Shown in pieces: positions 33,266 through 42,374 of a stretch of DNA of 64,000 nucleotides. The position numbers and the translations under genes were made by a program. This stretch comes from JBJGXI01 sp045635475 (GTDB lineage Bacteria; Bacillota; Bacilli; Bacillales; Amphibacillaceae). A model generated the notes under the pieces. The model saw only the letters and a list, made by a program, of their open reading frames with translations. It had not been told where the DNA came from and ran no database searches. Within the stretch, counting starts at the first letter, position 1; each line of letters begins with the position of its first letter. The stretch spans positions 1-64,000 of the forward strand of contig NZ_JBJGXI010000024.1 of assembly GCF_045635475.1 (NCBI RefSeq), given 5' to 3'.

Positions 33266-36200
33266 TTATGAAATTGACTTATTCATTAATTTTCTTCTAA
33301 ATACTAACAATAGTCCACCAGCTAAAGTTACTAGCATACCGATTGCTAATAGATTAAAGACATTTGATGCTGTATCTGGCAGTTCTTCATTATCTTCTGA
33401 ATCGTTACCTGCATCAGTGTCATCTGATTGCTCAAAAATACCGTATTTACTAAAGTGATTCACTTCCGCATAAACTTTTCCATTTACTTCATCGTAACTA
33501 ATTATATCGAAGTATTGTATTTCACCATTTTCATCAATATAACCTAGTTTAAGATTTGCAACATCTGACACGGTTGAAAAATCTACTGTAAATGCTAATG
33601 TAACTGGATTCGTGAATTGCGAGATAACATTTCCATCTTCATCTTCATCTTTAATTGTAATATCAAATACTTTACTAACTGCACTACTATAGTCAGCTGA
33701 AACATCTTCAATCGAGAAAGTCAATTCGCGATCATTGCCAAAATTGCTTATAGGAATTTTGATATTTATTCCATCTCGATTCAACGATAGTACTGCGTCA
33801 GCATCTAATGAACTCCACACATCTTTAGCGATTGTTACTTCTGACACATTATCAATAGTCAATTCTTTTGATTCACTATTATAATAGTTAGATAGATTTT
33901 TCAACGTGATGTCAGCAATACTATTATCAGAACCGTCAGAAGGGTCTGGGTCTGCAGGGTTCGTTTCATCGTCATTTATCCATTTTGCATACAACGTCGT
34001 ATCTTCTGTGATAGGCGTTGTAAAATCAAATGAATTAGTCAACTCACTATCACTATACCAACCATCAAACTCGTGTCCTTCTTTAACTGGGGCATTCGGC
34101 TCTACTGCAGATGCTCCATGAGTGACTGTTTGACCGTCTAATGAATTACCTCCGTTGGTATTGAACAATACGTTATATGAAAGGGCATTCCACTTTGCGT
34201 ACAAGGTTGTATCTTCTGTTATTGCTTGAGTAAAATCAAATGCTGTTGACAACTCATTATCGCTATACCAACCGTCAAACTCATATCCTTCTTTAACTGG
34301 GGCATTCGGCTCTACTGCAGATGCTCCATGAGTGACTGTTTGACCGTCTAATGAATTACCTCCGTTGGTATTGAATAATACGTTATATTGAACGGCATTC
34401 CACTTTGCGTACAAAGTTGTATCTGCTGTTATTGCTTGAGTAAGATCAAATGCTGTTGACAACTCACTATCGCTATACCAACCGTCAAACTCATATCCAT
34501 CTTTCGTAGGTGCTGCTGGTTCAGTTACCAATTCTTTATAAGCAACTGTTTGGCTTTCAACTTCCGTACCACCATTCTCATTAAACGCAACCGTATATTG
34601 TAAAGGATTCCACTTTGCGTACAACGTTGTTTTTTCTGTTATTGGTGAACTGAAATCAAATGCAGTCGTTAATTCGCTATCACTATACCATCCATCAAAC
34701 TCGTATCCTTCTTTTGTTGGAGTTTCTGGTTCAGTTACAGTTTCATTCTGTCTCACCTTTTGACTTGTTACATCCGAACCTCCCTTAGTTTCAAAACTAA
34801 CATTGTATGAAAAGTATTTTTCTTCAAAGTAGTTGTTTAAATCAGCCAGTTCCGACTCTTCTAGTGGTTTATCAAAGATAAGTATCTCTGCAATTTCACC
34901 TTCATAAAAAGAAAAATTATCTCCAGCCTGTGCCATTCCTATCCAACCTGTTGTTGAATTGTTTGCAAGCGGAACTTGTTTTCCGTCTTGAGTCTGCACA
35001 AGTTCACCATCGACATATATATGTTCTTCTTCTCCGTCTTTTACAAACCCAGACACCGAGAACCCTAATTCTGGTTCAGGTCTCTCATAAGTAACTGAGT
35101 TCCAACTTTGTCCCGTACCAAAACGACCTAATACTCTATCTTGGAAAGGTGTAAAATATATTTTCCCCCAACTTCCAGCTTCATGAAAATATATTGGAGA
35201 ATGTGAATCACCATTTTCACTTTTTCCGTCATTTGTCGTGTTTGATTTACTAACAATAAATATACTTGCGCCTTCTAAACCATTCAAATCAAGTGGCGAG
35301 AATTCCAAATAACTTTCTGTACCATTGAATTGAAGAGCATTATTTCCATTTATAGTGTCTTCAATTAGTAACGGCTTGTTCTCAGTTGTTTCTTGCTTTG
35401 CAATTAAGCCGCTCTCTGATTGGTCATTCCACTCTGAAACGCGTCCTTGATCATCAGTGGTAATTCCTTTATTTGCATCAAACCAAAGTACTTTTCCATC
35501 ACTAGGTGGTAAAGTTCCAGCAGATACATAAAGTGTTGTATCGGAACGGCTTAATACATTTTTATTTTCATCTAACACCGCGATAGAATAGATATCCGGT
35601 ACAAGTGGTGCAGTAATGGTTTGCTGATCACCATCAATTCTGATCATTTGTGGGCCTTCCTCAATAACTGTTGTAACCTGCGGTAAAATCCAAATAGATT
35701 TTGATGGATCATTTAAATTTTCAGCAAGCTCTACTTCAGCTCCTGGTAAAACATACTTATCAGTTAATAATAATCTATTTGCTTCTGTAACATCTGCTTC
35801 AAAATTTATCGTTACTGGCTCCATACCAAAGCTGCTTGTAGCAACTAATGTATAGCTTCCAGCTTGTGTGATTTGATGATCGTCTTCGATTTCAACATCG
35901 TTTAATGTATACGTATAATTATCATTTAACTGAAGGCGAAGTGGTGTCTTTTGTGAAACCCAATATGTTTCACCTTCTTGAACATTTGCAACTTGATCTC
36001 CGATGTATAATGTAAATTCAGAAGGTTCGGAGACAGTTCCGTTTTCATATTTAATATACAGTTTATACTCCCCAAGTTCTTCTGGTGTCATCATTGTCAT
36101 AGAATCGCCATTTGCCCGAGTCATTGTATCTGATTCTGCAAACTCTTCTGTACCAGCAGGAGCAAACCAAATTTCATCCCCACTATTGAGCACACCATTT

Positions 36201-38362
36201 ATAGGAATTACTCCTGATGAAGAGACCCTAACATTAGATGGAAATACTCTTTCCGTATTATTAATTAAATCTTGACTAACTAAATGCATATATTCATTCT
36301 CTAGTCCTGCATTCATCACAACTTCATAACCCATTACTGGCCAGACATAATTTTCATCTACAAATTGATTTTCAACTGTTGTATTAGGTGCACAACATAA
36401 CATTCTTGAGGTGTTTGAAAAGCCGTCTCTTACTTTAAGGTCATGTTTTCTACCAAACTCTTGAATTTCATATACAGATCTGATTGCGTTTGTTATAACA
36501 TTTTGTTCCATTTCGATATATGCGCTTCCTTCGTCAGGGTGAATACCATTAACCCACCTTGATCCATCTGCAACATTTTCATTTCTTGATACATTCAAAT
36601 AATTATAGGAAATCTCTGAACTCTGAGTCCAGTCATCATTACCTTGTTGACCTAACGTGTAAATTGCACCACAATCGTGAAGAATTCGTCCTATTTCTTC
36701 CACCCGATTGTAGTTGATAAAGTTCTCTTTTGAAGTTTGAGTTGGTTTTCCAGGAAGAATAGATCCTGCAGAACCGTCAAAGTTCCACCAACCCCATCCA
36801 ATACTCATACCACTATACGCTGCTCCGTATATAAAATTGTTCTCTACAAACATTCTTTGCGTATAAAAAGAAGTAATAGGGGCATGTCCGGCGAAAAGGC
36901 TTCCGTTATTATACATAAAGTTATTTTGTATTTTAATATCCTTTGGTACAGACTCAGTACCATTTTTGTATTTTTCAAGTGAAGAACTAGCTTTACCATT
37001 TAATTGATATTCAGGATTATTCCAATCATTTTCATAAACATGTTGAGGGTGCCCTACAACAATTCCAGCTCCGCCAGTCTCATAACTTACGTTTCCTGAT
37101 ATTTCGATATCCTCTACATCATTTTCGACCGATATCCCTACTGCGCCAGTCAAGTTAATAGCACCATCTTTTACCTTAATATCCCTTGCAGAATCTATTC
37201 GAATTGCAGCAGGAAACAAATCGTAGTTACGATATAAATCATTGTGCCAATTAGGGTCTGCAAAAGCTGTTACGATTGTTGCAGCTTGAACAGTTGCCAA
37301 ACCACTAGATCCTTCTAGTTCGTATAGATTAAAATCTGTATGGGCAAATGTTATTCCATTAAATTCGATATTTCGAACTTGATCTGTACTTGGATTTCCT
37401 TCCATATTTACTAACGTTTCTAAAGTTGGAACGACAACGTCAGCACTGTCCATATTCTCTCCATCACGAGGATAATAGAACAGCGTTTGATTCTCTCTGT
37501 CGAAATAAAATTGTCCTGGCTTATCTAACCATTCAAACACGTTGTAAACTACTTGCTGGCCGTTTGGTCTATATGGCGACCAGTTAATTCTTTGAGCAAG
37601 TGCTCCATATGGTTGTTGTAAAATTGCCGCAACTTCACCATTTCCTAAATCTTCAATATTGTCAACGCTTACAAAAACTTTGTTCCAAGTCATCGTTGTT
37701 TCTAGCTCAATATCTGATTGATTACGAGTACTTGCAGGTAGATCAGTTGCATTGAATTTTGTACCTGCTGCAGTTGTTCCACTTTGCCAAGCCCAGTCAG
37801 CTTGACCTTTCTCAATTGTATACGTACCATAGGACCCTGGTGAGTTCAATGTTTTACTCGTCATATAAGCTCTCTCACCATTAACATATAACGCTCTTAA
37901 TTTTTCATCTCTATCTAAACTAGTTTTATACAAATTTGGATTATCTTCATCTCTTTCCCAGCCTGTCACAGCTTTCCCACCGCTTAAAACTGGTTTTTCT
38001 CCTGGATAGGCTGCGTATTTGATGAAATGTCCGTTTGTTCCTGAATCCTCTTCGTTAAACTCGATAGTTTGATCAAGATAATAAGTACCTTCTCTCAAAT
38101 AAACGACAATATCTTCAGTCATGTTATCATTCTGAGATCGAACTTCTTCACGTGCTTTCTCGACTGTCTTCCAAGGTTCTTCCAAAGTTCCCGGATTGCT
38201 GTCGTTCCCATCTGGTGATACATAGTAAGAACTATTAGTACCACTGTCAACAGCCTGTACTTTAATTGATAAACCAGGGGAGAACAATGTAAACAACATA
38301 ATGAATGCTAGAAAACCACTTGTCCATTTTGTTCTCGTATTCTTCATTTTCATCATTTCCAA
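33266..38362 (-). CDS. Wall-anchored right-handed beta-helix protein, GH141-like, with InlB_B repeats
   Basis: Secreted 1698-residue surface protein. Residues 1-37 are a signal peptide. From about 43 a right-handed beta-helix begins (YYVSPDGNDSNPGTLEEPW; KYAAYPGEKPVLSGGKAVTGW) and runs to about 700. This start is typical of GH141 and related enzymes, a family that includes alpha-L-fucosidase and xylanase. Then come Ig-like segments, a LamG-like domain (about 958-1180, VLWFDANKG to EIAEILIFDKPLEE), four 70-residue InlB_B/Listeria-Bacteroides repeats (about 1185-1465, each with GYEFDGWYSD and TLYAKW), an anchor domain, LPDTA, a hydrophobic helix and FRRK. A sortase of the LPXTA/S class should attach it to peptidoglycan. 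With GH29 and GH95 neighbours I infer a fucosidase on plant glycans; catalytic residues could not be assigned. Confidence 0.75.
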   Translation of the reverse strand: MEMMKMKNTRTKWTSGFLAFIMLFTLFSPGLSIKVQAVDSGTNSSYYVSPDGNDSNPGTLEEPWKTVEKAREEVRSQNDNMTEDIVVYLREGTYYLDQTIEFNEEDSGTNGHFIKYAAYPGEKPVLSGGKAVTGWERDEDNPNLYKTSLDRDEKLRALYVNGERAYMTSKTLNSPGSYGTYTIEKGQADWAWQSGTTAAGTKFNATDLPASTRNQSDIELETTMTWNKVFVSVDNIEDLGNGEVAAILQQPYGALAQRINWSPYRPNGQQVVYNVFEWLDKPGQFYFDRENQTLFYYPRDGENMDSADVVVPTLETLVNMEGNPSTDQVRNIEFNGITFAHTDFNLYELEGSSGLATVQAATIVTAFADPNWHNDLYRNYDLFPAAIRIDSARDIKVKDGAINLTGAVGISVENDVEDIEISGNVSYETGGAGIVVGHPQHVYENDWNNPEYQLNGKASSSLEKYKNGTESVPKDIKIQNNFMYNNGSLFAGHAPITSFYTQRMFVENNFIYGAAYSGMSIGWGWWNFDGSAGSILPGKPTQTSKENFINYNRVEEIGRILHDCGAIYTLGQQGNDDWTQSSEISYNYLNVSRNENVADGSRWVNGIHPDEGSAYIEMEQNVITNAIRSVYEIQEFGRKHDLKVRDGFSNTSRMLCCAPNTTVENQFVDENYVWPVMGYEVVMNAGLENEYMHLVSQDLINNTERVFPSNVRVSSSGVIPINGVLNSGDEIWFAPAGTEEFAESDTMTRANGDSMTMMTPEELGEYKLYIKYENGTVSEPSEFTLYIGDQVANVQEGETYWVSQKTPLRLQLNDNYTYTLNDVEIEDDHQITQAGSYTLVATSSFGMEPVTINFEADVTEANRLLLTDKYVLPGAEVELAENLNDPSKSIWILPQVTTVIEEGPQMIRIDGDQQTITAPLVPDIYSIAVLDENKNVLSRSDTTLYVSAGTLPPSDGKVLWFDANKGITTDDQGRVSEWNDQSESGLIAKQETTENKPLLIEDTINGNNALQFNGTESYLEFSPLDLNGLEGASIFIVSKSNTTNDGKSENGDSHSPIYFHEAGSWGKIYFTPFQDRVLGRFGTGQSWNSVTYERPEPELGFSVSGFVKDGEEEHIYVDGELVQTQDGKQVPLANNSTTGWIGMAQAGDNFSFYEGEIAEILIFDKPLEESELADLNNYFEEKYFSYNVSFETKGGSDVTSQKVRQNETVTEPETPTKEGYEFDGWYSDSELTTAFDFSSPITEKTTLYAKWNPLQYTVAFNENGGTEVESQTVAYKELVTEPAAPTKDGYEFDGWYSDSELSTAFDLTQAITADTTLYAKWNAVQYNVLFNTNGGNSLDGQTVTHGASAVEPNAPVKEGYEFDGWYSDNELSTAFDFTQAITEDTTLYAKWNALSYNVLFNTNGGNSLDGQTVTHGASAVEPNAPVKEGHEFDGWYSDSELTNSFDFTTPITEDTTLYAKWINDDETNPADPDPSDGSDNSIADITLKNLSNYYNSESKELTIDNVSEVTIAKDVWSSLDADAVLSLNRDGINIKIPISNFGNDRELTFSIEDVSADYSSAVSKVFDITIKDEDEDGNVISQFTNPVTLAFTVDFSTVSDVANLKLGYIDENGEIQYFDIISYDEVNGKVYAEVNHFSKYGIFEQSDDTDAGNDSEDNEELPDTASNVFNLLAIGMLVTLAGGLLLVFRRKLMNKSIS

Positions 38363-38919
38363 CCTCCTTGTTATGTTTTTACACTTAAAATTTTAATAAT
38401 TTCGACATTTTGAATGATAGGTTGATACCCTTATATATTTTGTAAAATAAAAAGTAATGAACTTATGTAGGATAAATGTGAAATATTACTTTAGGCACGT
38501 GCCTCACCTCCTTACAAATATACACTTCTTAAATTTTACTAATGCTTTCATTAATAGTTTTTTTAACATGAACAGTAATTCTTGTATTTAATATAATTCT
38601 TTGTGAGCACAACGAAATCTTATTGTGATGAATATTCCGATATATTATGGACGTACAATTCTAGTTTTACAAAAAGATGATTTCACTTTAATTATTCTTA
38701 CTTTAAAAATGAAAGATCAAATAGATCAAAGCAATACATTGTTAGTATTTCACTTTATGATTTTATAACGTGAGATACTGAAGTACTTGAAAACTAACTT
38801 TTTTGTACAGGCTAACATTCTATCGGACTGTAATGGAGTAAAGACCTTCTCACCGCTACCATTGTGAAAAGGTCCTGACTTATACTCCGTTTTATTCATG
38901 TTGTTCCTCATCCTGCTCC
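38363..38919. other. Intergenic region upstream of the beta-helix gene, with hairpin
   Basis: AT-rich 557-base gap with no gene. Close to the GH29 stop codon an inverted repeat GACCTTCTCAC (38843-38853) / GTGAAAAGGTC (38864-38874), with one mismatched pair and an extra outer GGAGT/ACTCC pair, probably ends the GH29 transcript, though it lacks a T tract. The remaining bases must contain the promoter of the beta-helix gene; no clear operator was recognised. Confidence 0.45.
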
Positions 38920-40236
38920 TTATTTCTTCAAAGTCAGCTGTATGACTGTATCCCGCTTATCAGGAAGGGGATAAGTATGATGCTCAGGTTTGTCCAGACT
39001 GACAAATGCATCATTTGGATACATTGTCGTATTCCAAGGACGAAAAACTGAAACTTCCGAACCGTCGGAAAGCAGTCTTCCATGTTTCACATGCCCGGCA
39101 AGTTCAGGCATATTGATTGCACCGATACACTCTTCAAAGACATGAGCATATAATCGATCACCATTTCTCGTATACCTGCCCCATTCCGGCTTCGGAAGAC
39201 TTGCATCACCGCATCCGTATATGCTTTCCCCGTTGCGAGATAGCCATTCACCTACTTCTGTAAGAATTGTTAACGATTCCTGGGGTATCTTTCCTTTCGC
39301 ATCAGGCCCAACGTTTAACAGTAAGTTACCGTTCTTGCTGACACACTCCACCAATTTACGAATAATCGTTTTAGCCGATTTATAAGTGCGGTCACTTGCT
39401 ACGTATCCCCAATTATTGTTCAGGGTAATATTTGCTTCCCAAGGGATCGATTCACCATTCTCATTCATGACTCCACCAGGAGGAATCATTTGTTCCGGTG
39501 ATGCGTAATCTCCCGAATAAAAAGTGGGTTCCTTCGTATAGATACTGCCCGTTTCCTCGCCACTTGACTCCAAACGGCTATTGATAATGATATGCGGTTG
39601 AAGGGAACGGATCATTTTAGTCAATTCCGTAGACTTCCATGTTTCTCCTATCATTTCCTCATACGCAAAATCAAAAAACATAATATCGATTTTGCCATAG
39701 TTAGTTAGTAATTCGCGTACCTGTCCATGCATGTAGTCTACATATCTTGAAATCTGGGATTTCTCTCTTTTAAATTCTGGATTATCTCGCATTGGATGAA
39801 ATTTATCTTCATATGCGGGATAATCCGGATGATGCCAATCCAGTAGGGAATAATACAATCCAACCTTGAGACCTTCCGCACGAAAGGCGTCAATAAATTC
39901 CCGAACAAGATCTCTACTTGCTTTTGTATTCGTTGATTTATAATCCGTCAATTCGCTGTCAAATAAACAAAAACCGTCATGATGCTTGGCAGTTAACACT
40001 GCGTATTTCATCCCAGCATTTTTGGCTGCTTTTGCCCACGACCGAGGATCATACTCGATTGGATTGAATTCATCAAAGTACACTTGATAATCCTCTAACG
40101 TCATTTTCTCAAGGCTTCTTACCCATTCACCTCTCGAGGGAATCGCATACAATCCCCAATGAATGAACATCCCGAATCGGTCCTGTAAAAACGATTGGGA
40201 GCGCTCTCTTATTTGTTCTAACGAATTTGTGTCCAT
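38920..40236 (-). CDS. Alpha-L-fucosidase, GH29
   Basis: A 438-residue retaining alpha-L-fucosidase. The catalytic barrel starts with RFGMFIHWGLYAIPSRGEW and YAVLTAKHHDGFCLFDS, both hallmarks of GH29. The likely nucleophile is Asp189 in IDIMFFDFAYEE; NGNLLLNVGPDAKGKIP is the conserved end of the barrel. No signal peptide is seen, so it should act in the cytoplasm on imported fucosylated oligosaccharides. AGGAGGAG ribosome site. It is divergent from an AraC-type gene across about 120 bases, its likely regulator. Confidence 0.93.
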   Translation of the reverse strand: MDTNSLEQIRERSQSFLQDRFGMFIHWGLYAIPSRGEWVRSLEKMTLEDYQVYFDEFNPIEYDPRSWAKAAKNAGMKYAVLTAKHHDGFCLFDSELTDYKSTNTKASRDLVREFIDAFRAEGLKVGLYYSLLDWHHPDYPAYEDKFHPMRDNPEFKREKSQISRYVDYMHGQVRELLTNYGKIDIMFFDFAYEEMIGETWKSTELTKMIRSLQPHIIINSRLESSGEETGSIYTKEPTFYSGDYASPEQMIPPGGVMNENGESIPWEANITLNNNWGYVASDRTYKSAKTIIRKLVECVSKNGNLLLNVGPDAKGKIPQESLTILTEVGEWLSRNGESIYGCGDASLPKPEWGRYTRNGDRLYAHVFEECIGAINMPELAGHVKHGRLLSDGSEVSVFRPWNTTMYPNDAFVSLDKPEHHTYPLPDKRDTVIQLTLKK

Positions 40237-40358
40237 GTCTTTCTCCTCCTCTAATGGTGAATTGAATCTATACTAAGTTTAACGACAATATGATATAATT
40301 TATAGGTATACAATTAGCTTCTGACAGGAACAAATTAACTTTTTGGAAGGTGAACAAA

Positions 40359-41198
40359 ATGGAATCTGATTCTGTGGACCAGGTTATGGACGATCTTTTG
40401 AAGAATCTTCAGGTTGAACCGATAGAGTCTTTTTATACAGAATGCCTGCCTGAATGGAGAGAGTTGGACTATACACCAACCTATAATAAATTCTACTTTA
40501 TATGTGAGGGAAAAGGCTGGTTGAAAATTGGAGACCAGGAAATTCGGCCTGTTCCGGGCGAACTGTGTTTGATGCCGGCACTTGTTCAACAATCTTATTC
40601 TGCTGTCAATGATCGCCCTTTCCATAAATATTGGTGCCATTTCACTGCGACGCTCGCCGGGCTTGAATTGTTTCAATGGCTGGATGTGCCCTATAGTGTT
40701 AACGTTCGTAATAGAGATGAACTGGAGCATTTGTTTCAGCAATTAGTTCAGCTGCATGCAGAACCATCGTTTGTTCGCCGTTTTCGTGAGAAAGCTTTAA
40801 TTCTTGAAATCATTGCGCTGTACCTAGATTCGGTTCCTTTACGTTTTCATTCTGATAAAATTGAGGAGCTTGAACGGTTGAACCGATTACAGAACTTCAT
40901 CGAACAAAATCTGGCTGAGCCTTTGTCGTTGGATCAAATTGCAAAACACGTTCATCTTCATCCAAATTATCTCATTCGCTACTTTCAAAAATACTTTGCC
41001 ACTACCCCGCTTAAATATGTGAACCGAAAAAAAATGGAACAAGCGAAAATCCTGCTCAGCACCACGTCATCGCCAATTTCAGAAGTTGCTTCCCAGGTTG
41101 GATATTCCGATGCGAATCATTTTGCCAAGGCATTTCGACGCGAAACAAGCTTCAGTCCAAAAGAGTTTCGCATGCGAACTGGTCGTTTAGAGAAATGA
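40359..41198 (+). CDS. AraC-family transcriptional regulator
   Basis: A 279-residue regulator: N-terminal AraC cupin domain (YTPTYNKFYFICEGKGWLKIGD) and C-terminal helix-turn-helix pair (LDQIAKHVHLHPNYLIRYFQKYF; ISEVASQVGYSDANHFAKAFRRE). The start is ATG 40359, 8 bases after GGAAGG, in place of a GTG three codons earlier. Divergent from the GH29 fucosidase gene, which it most likely activates in response to fucose or a fucosyl-oligosaccharide (inference). Confidence 0.87.
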   Translation: MESDSVDQVMDDLLKNLQVEPIESFYTECLPEWRELDYTPTYNKFYFICEGKGWLKIGDQEIRPVPGELCLMPALVQQSYSAVNDRPFHKYWCHFTATLAGLELFQWLDVPYSVNVRNRDELEHLFQQLVQLHAEPSFVRRFREKALILEIIALYLDSVPLRFHSDKIEELERLNRLQNFIEQNLAEPLSLDQIAKHVHLHPNYLIRYFQKYFATTPLKYVNRKKMEQAKILLSTTSSPISEVASQVGYSDANHFAKAFRRETSFSPKEFRMRTGRLEK

Positions 41199-41278
41199 TA
41201 TACATGGACATATACAGCGGGTTCATGTTATATCAGGTAGAATTGTCCATTAGATTAGACGTAATTTTACATATAATG
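41197..41278 (+). repeat. 82-base direct repeat, copy 1 of 2
   Basis: Runs from GATATACATGGACA to CATATAATG, starting within the stop codon of the AraC gene. A second copy (about 80% alike by eye) is at 42126-42206 in the same orientation. Both conserve inverted 7-mers ATGGACA and TGTCCAT 33 bases apart. The two copies bracket a terminator and a transposase remnant. Confidence 0.7.
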
Positions 41279-41302
41279 ATTTCTGCAGTTAAAATAAAGT
41301 AA

Positions 41303-41345
41303 AAACAACCATGAACCCATACGATTACAGGATTCATGGTTGTTT
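41303..41345. terminator. Bidirectional terminator after AraC gene
   Basis: Perfect 13-bp arms AAACAACCATGAA and TTCATGGTTGTTT around a 17-base loop with A/T-rich flanks. It terminates the AraC gene and could also face the remnant on the minus strand. Confidence 0.85.
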
Positions 41346-41382
41346 CTATCATGTCAAAAAGTTGTAGTGTAAGTCACCTTTC

Positions 41383-42071
41383 TTAACCCACCCTAATTTT
41401 TTCTCCTAATAAAAGATATTTCCCAAAAAAACTATTACTAATTCTTTCTTGATTCTCGCCAAGCACTTCATCATTAAAATAAAACAGATAATAGTTTTCT
41501 TGTATATGGCTACAGGATTTTAGACTATCAATTATGGATGTAATGAAAGATCTTCCTGTTAAACGCTTTTCCAAAATTGTTGCAACCACAATGCAAACAA
41601 AGTAAGTAAGGAAATGAGCTTCAGTGCGCTCATGTCTAGAAAGATAGATTGGTCTGTTCTCTAAAATACGTTTCGTGACTTTAAATGACTCCTCAATCTT
41701 TCATTGGCCACTGTATATTTCAATAAATCTGCTCATTGTAGTACTGATACTCGCTGGTCATAATAGCATAGTAACAATCCAATTCCTCTTCTTTTCGTTG
41801 AAAATTATTAAAGTTTGCCACTTCCAAGTATCGCGCCTGACTTATCAAAAAATAAGATTCTTTTTTTAAAATTTGGAAGTACCGACGACGTTGTGCTGTT
41901 GTATTTGGAAGGATTGTCAACAAGATCGTTGGCTTTTTCCATTGCTGCTGAGTCTGCTTTTGCTTTTTGAGCGTATACTCTCCTATGTAATACAACCTGT
42001 TTTTCATCTGCGGTTTTAATTATCTTTTTACCACTTTTGATTGTTACAGTGATGAAGATAACGGAAACCAA
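41383..42071 (-). pseudogene. Decayed IS1634-type transposase (C-terminal part)
   Basis: The minus strand reads, in three successive frames, EKQVVLHRRVYAQKAKADSA, then DCYYAIMTSEYQYYNEQI, then KIEESFKVTKRILENRPIYL and YLFYFNDEVLG. In this order these are the C-terminal segments of IS1634-family (IS4 superfamily) transposases. At least two frameshifts (near 41830 and 41735) and one stop (TGA where the family has Trp before KIEESFK) inactivate it. The N-terminal half is missing. It interrupts the gap between the AraC gene and the GH95-like gene. Confidence 0.75.
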
Positions 42072-42125
42072 TTAGAGTATGAAAGGTATAGGGGTAGGTG
42101 TTTAATATAAGTGCTGTAAAATTAG

Positions 42126-42206
42126 GATATACATGGACACGTATACAGCGGATTCATGTTATTCTGGTAAAATGTCCATAAGATTAGACGAAAATCTACA
42201 TATAAC
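42126..42206 (+). repeat. 82-base direct repeat, copy 2 of 2
   Basis: Second copy of the element at 41197-41278, running from GATATACATGGACA to ACATATAACG and 170-250 bases upstream of the GH95-like gene. Because it keeps the ATGGACA/TGTCCAT arms it may be a regulatory element duplicated with, or split by, the insertion sequence. Confidence 0.65.
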
Positions 42207-42374
42207 GCTTGAGAGCTTTAACCTATAATAAGACTAATCAACTAATGAATGCGCTAACATGAGGATTATGCATAATAAATGTCAGAAACAAGGAGGGTAG
42301 TTGGGATATTCTGTTAATTGATAATTTTGAAAATTATGTTAAATCAAAATTTGTTTTAGGAGGTTAAGCAAATA

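Noticed and set aside
34620..34640. ACAACGTTGTTTT as a further LacI operator
   Set aside because: It lies inside the coding sequence of the beta-helix protein repeats and is only half symmetric.
41720..42007. 95-codon minus-strand frame as a separate gene
   Set aside because: Only its end is meaningful and it belongs to the frameshifted transposase relic.
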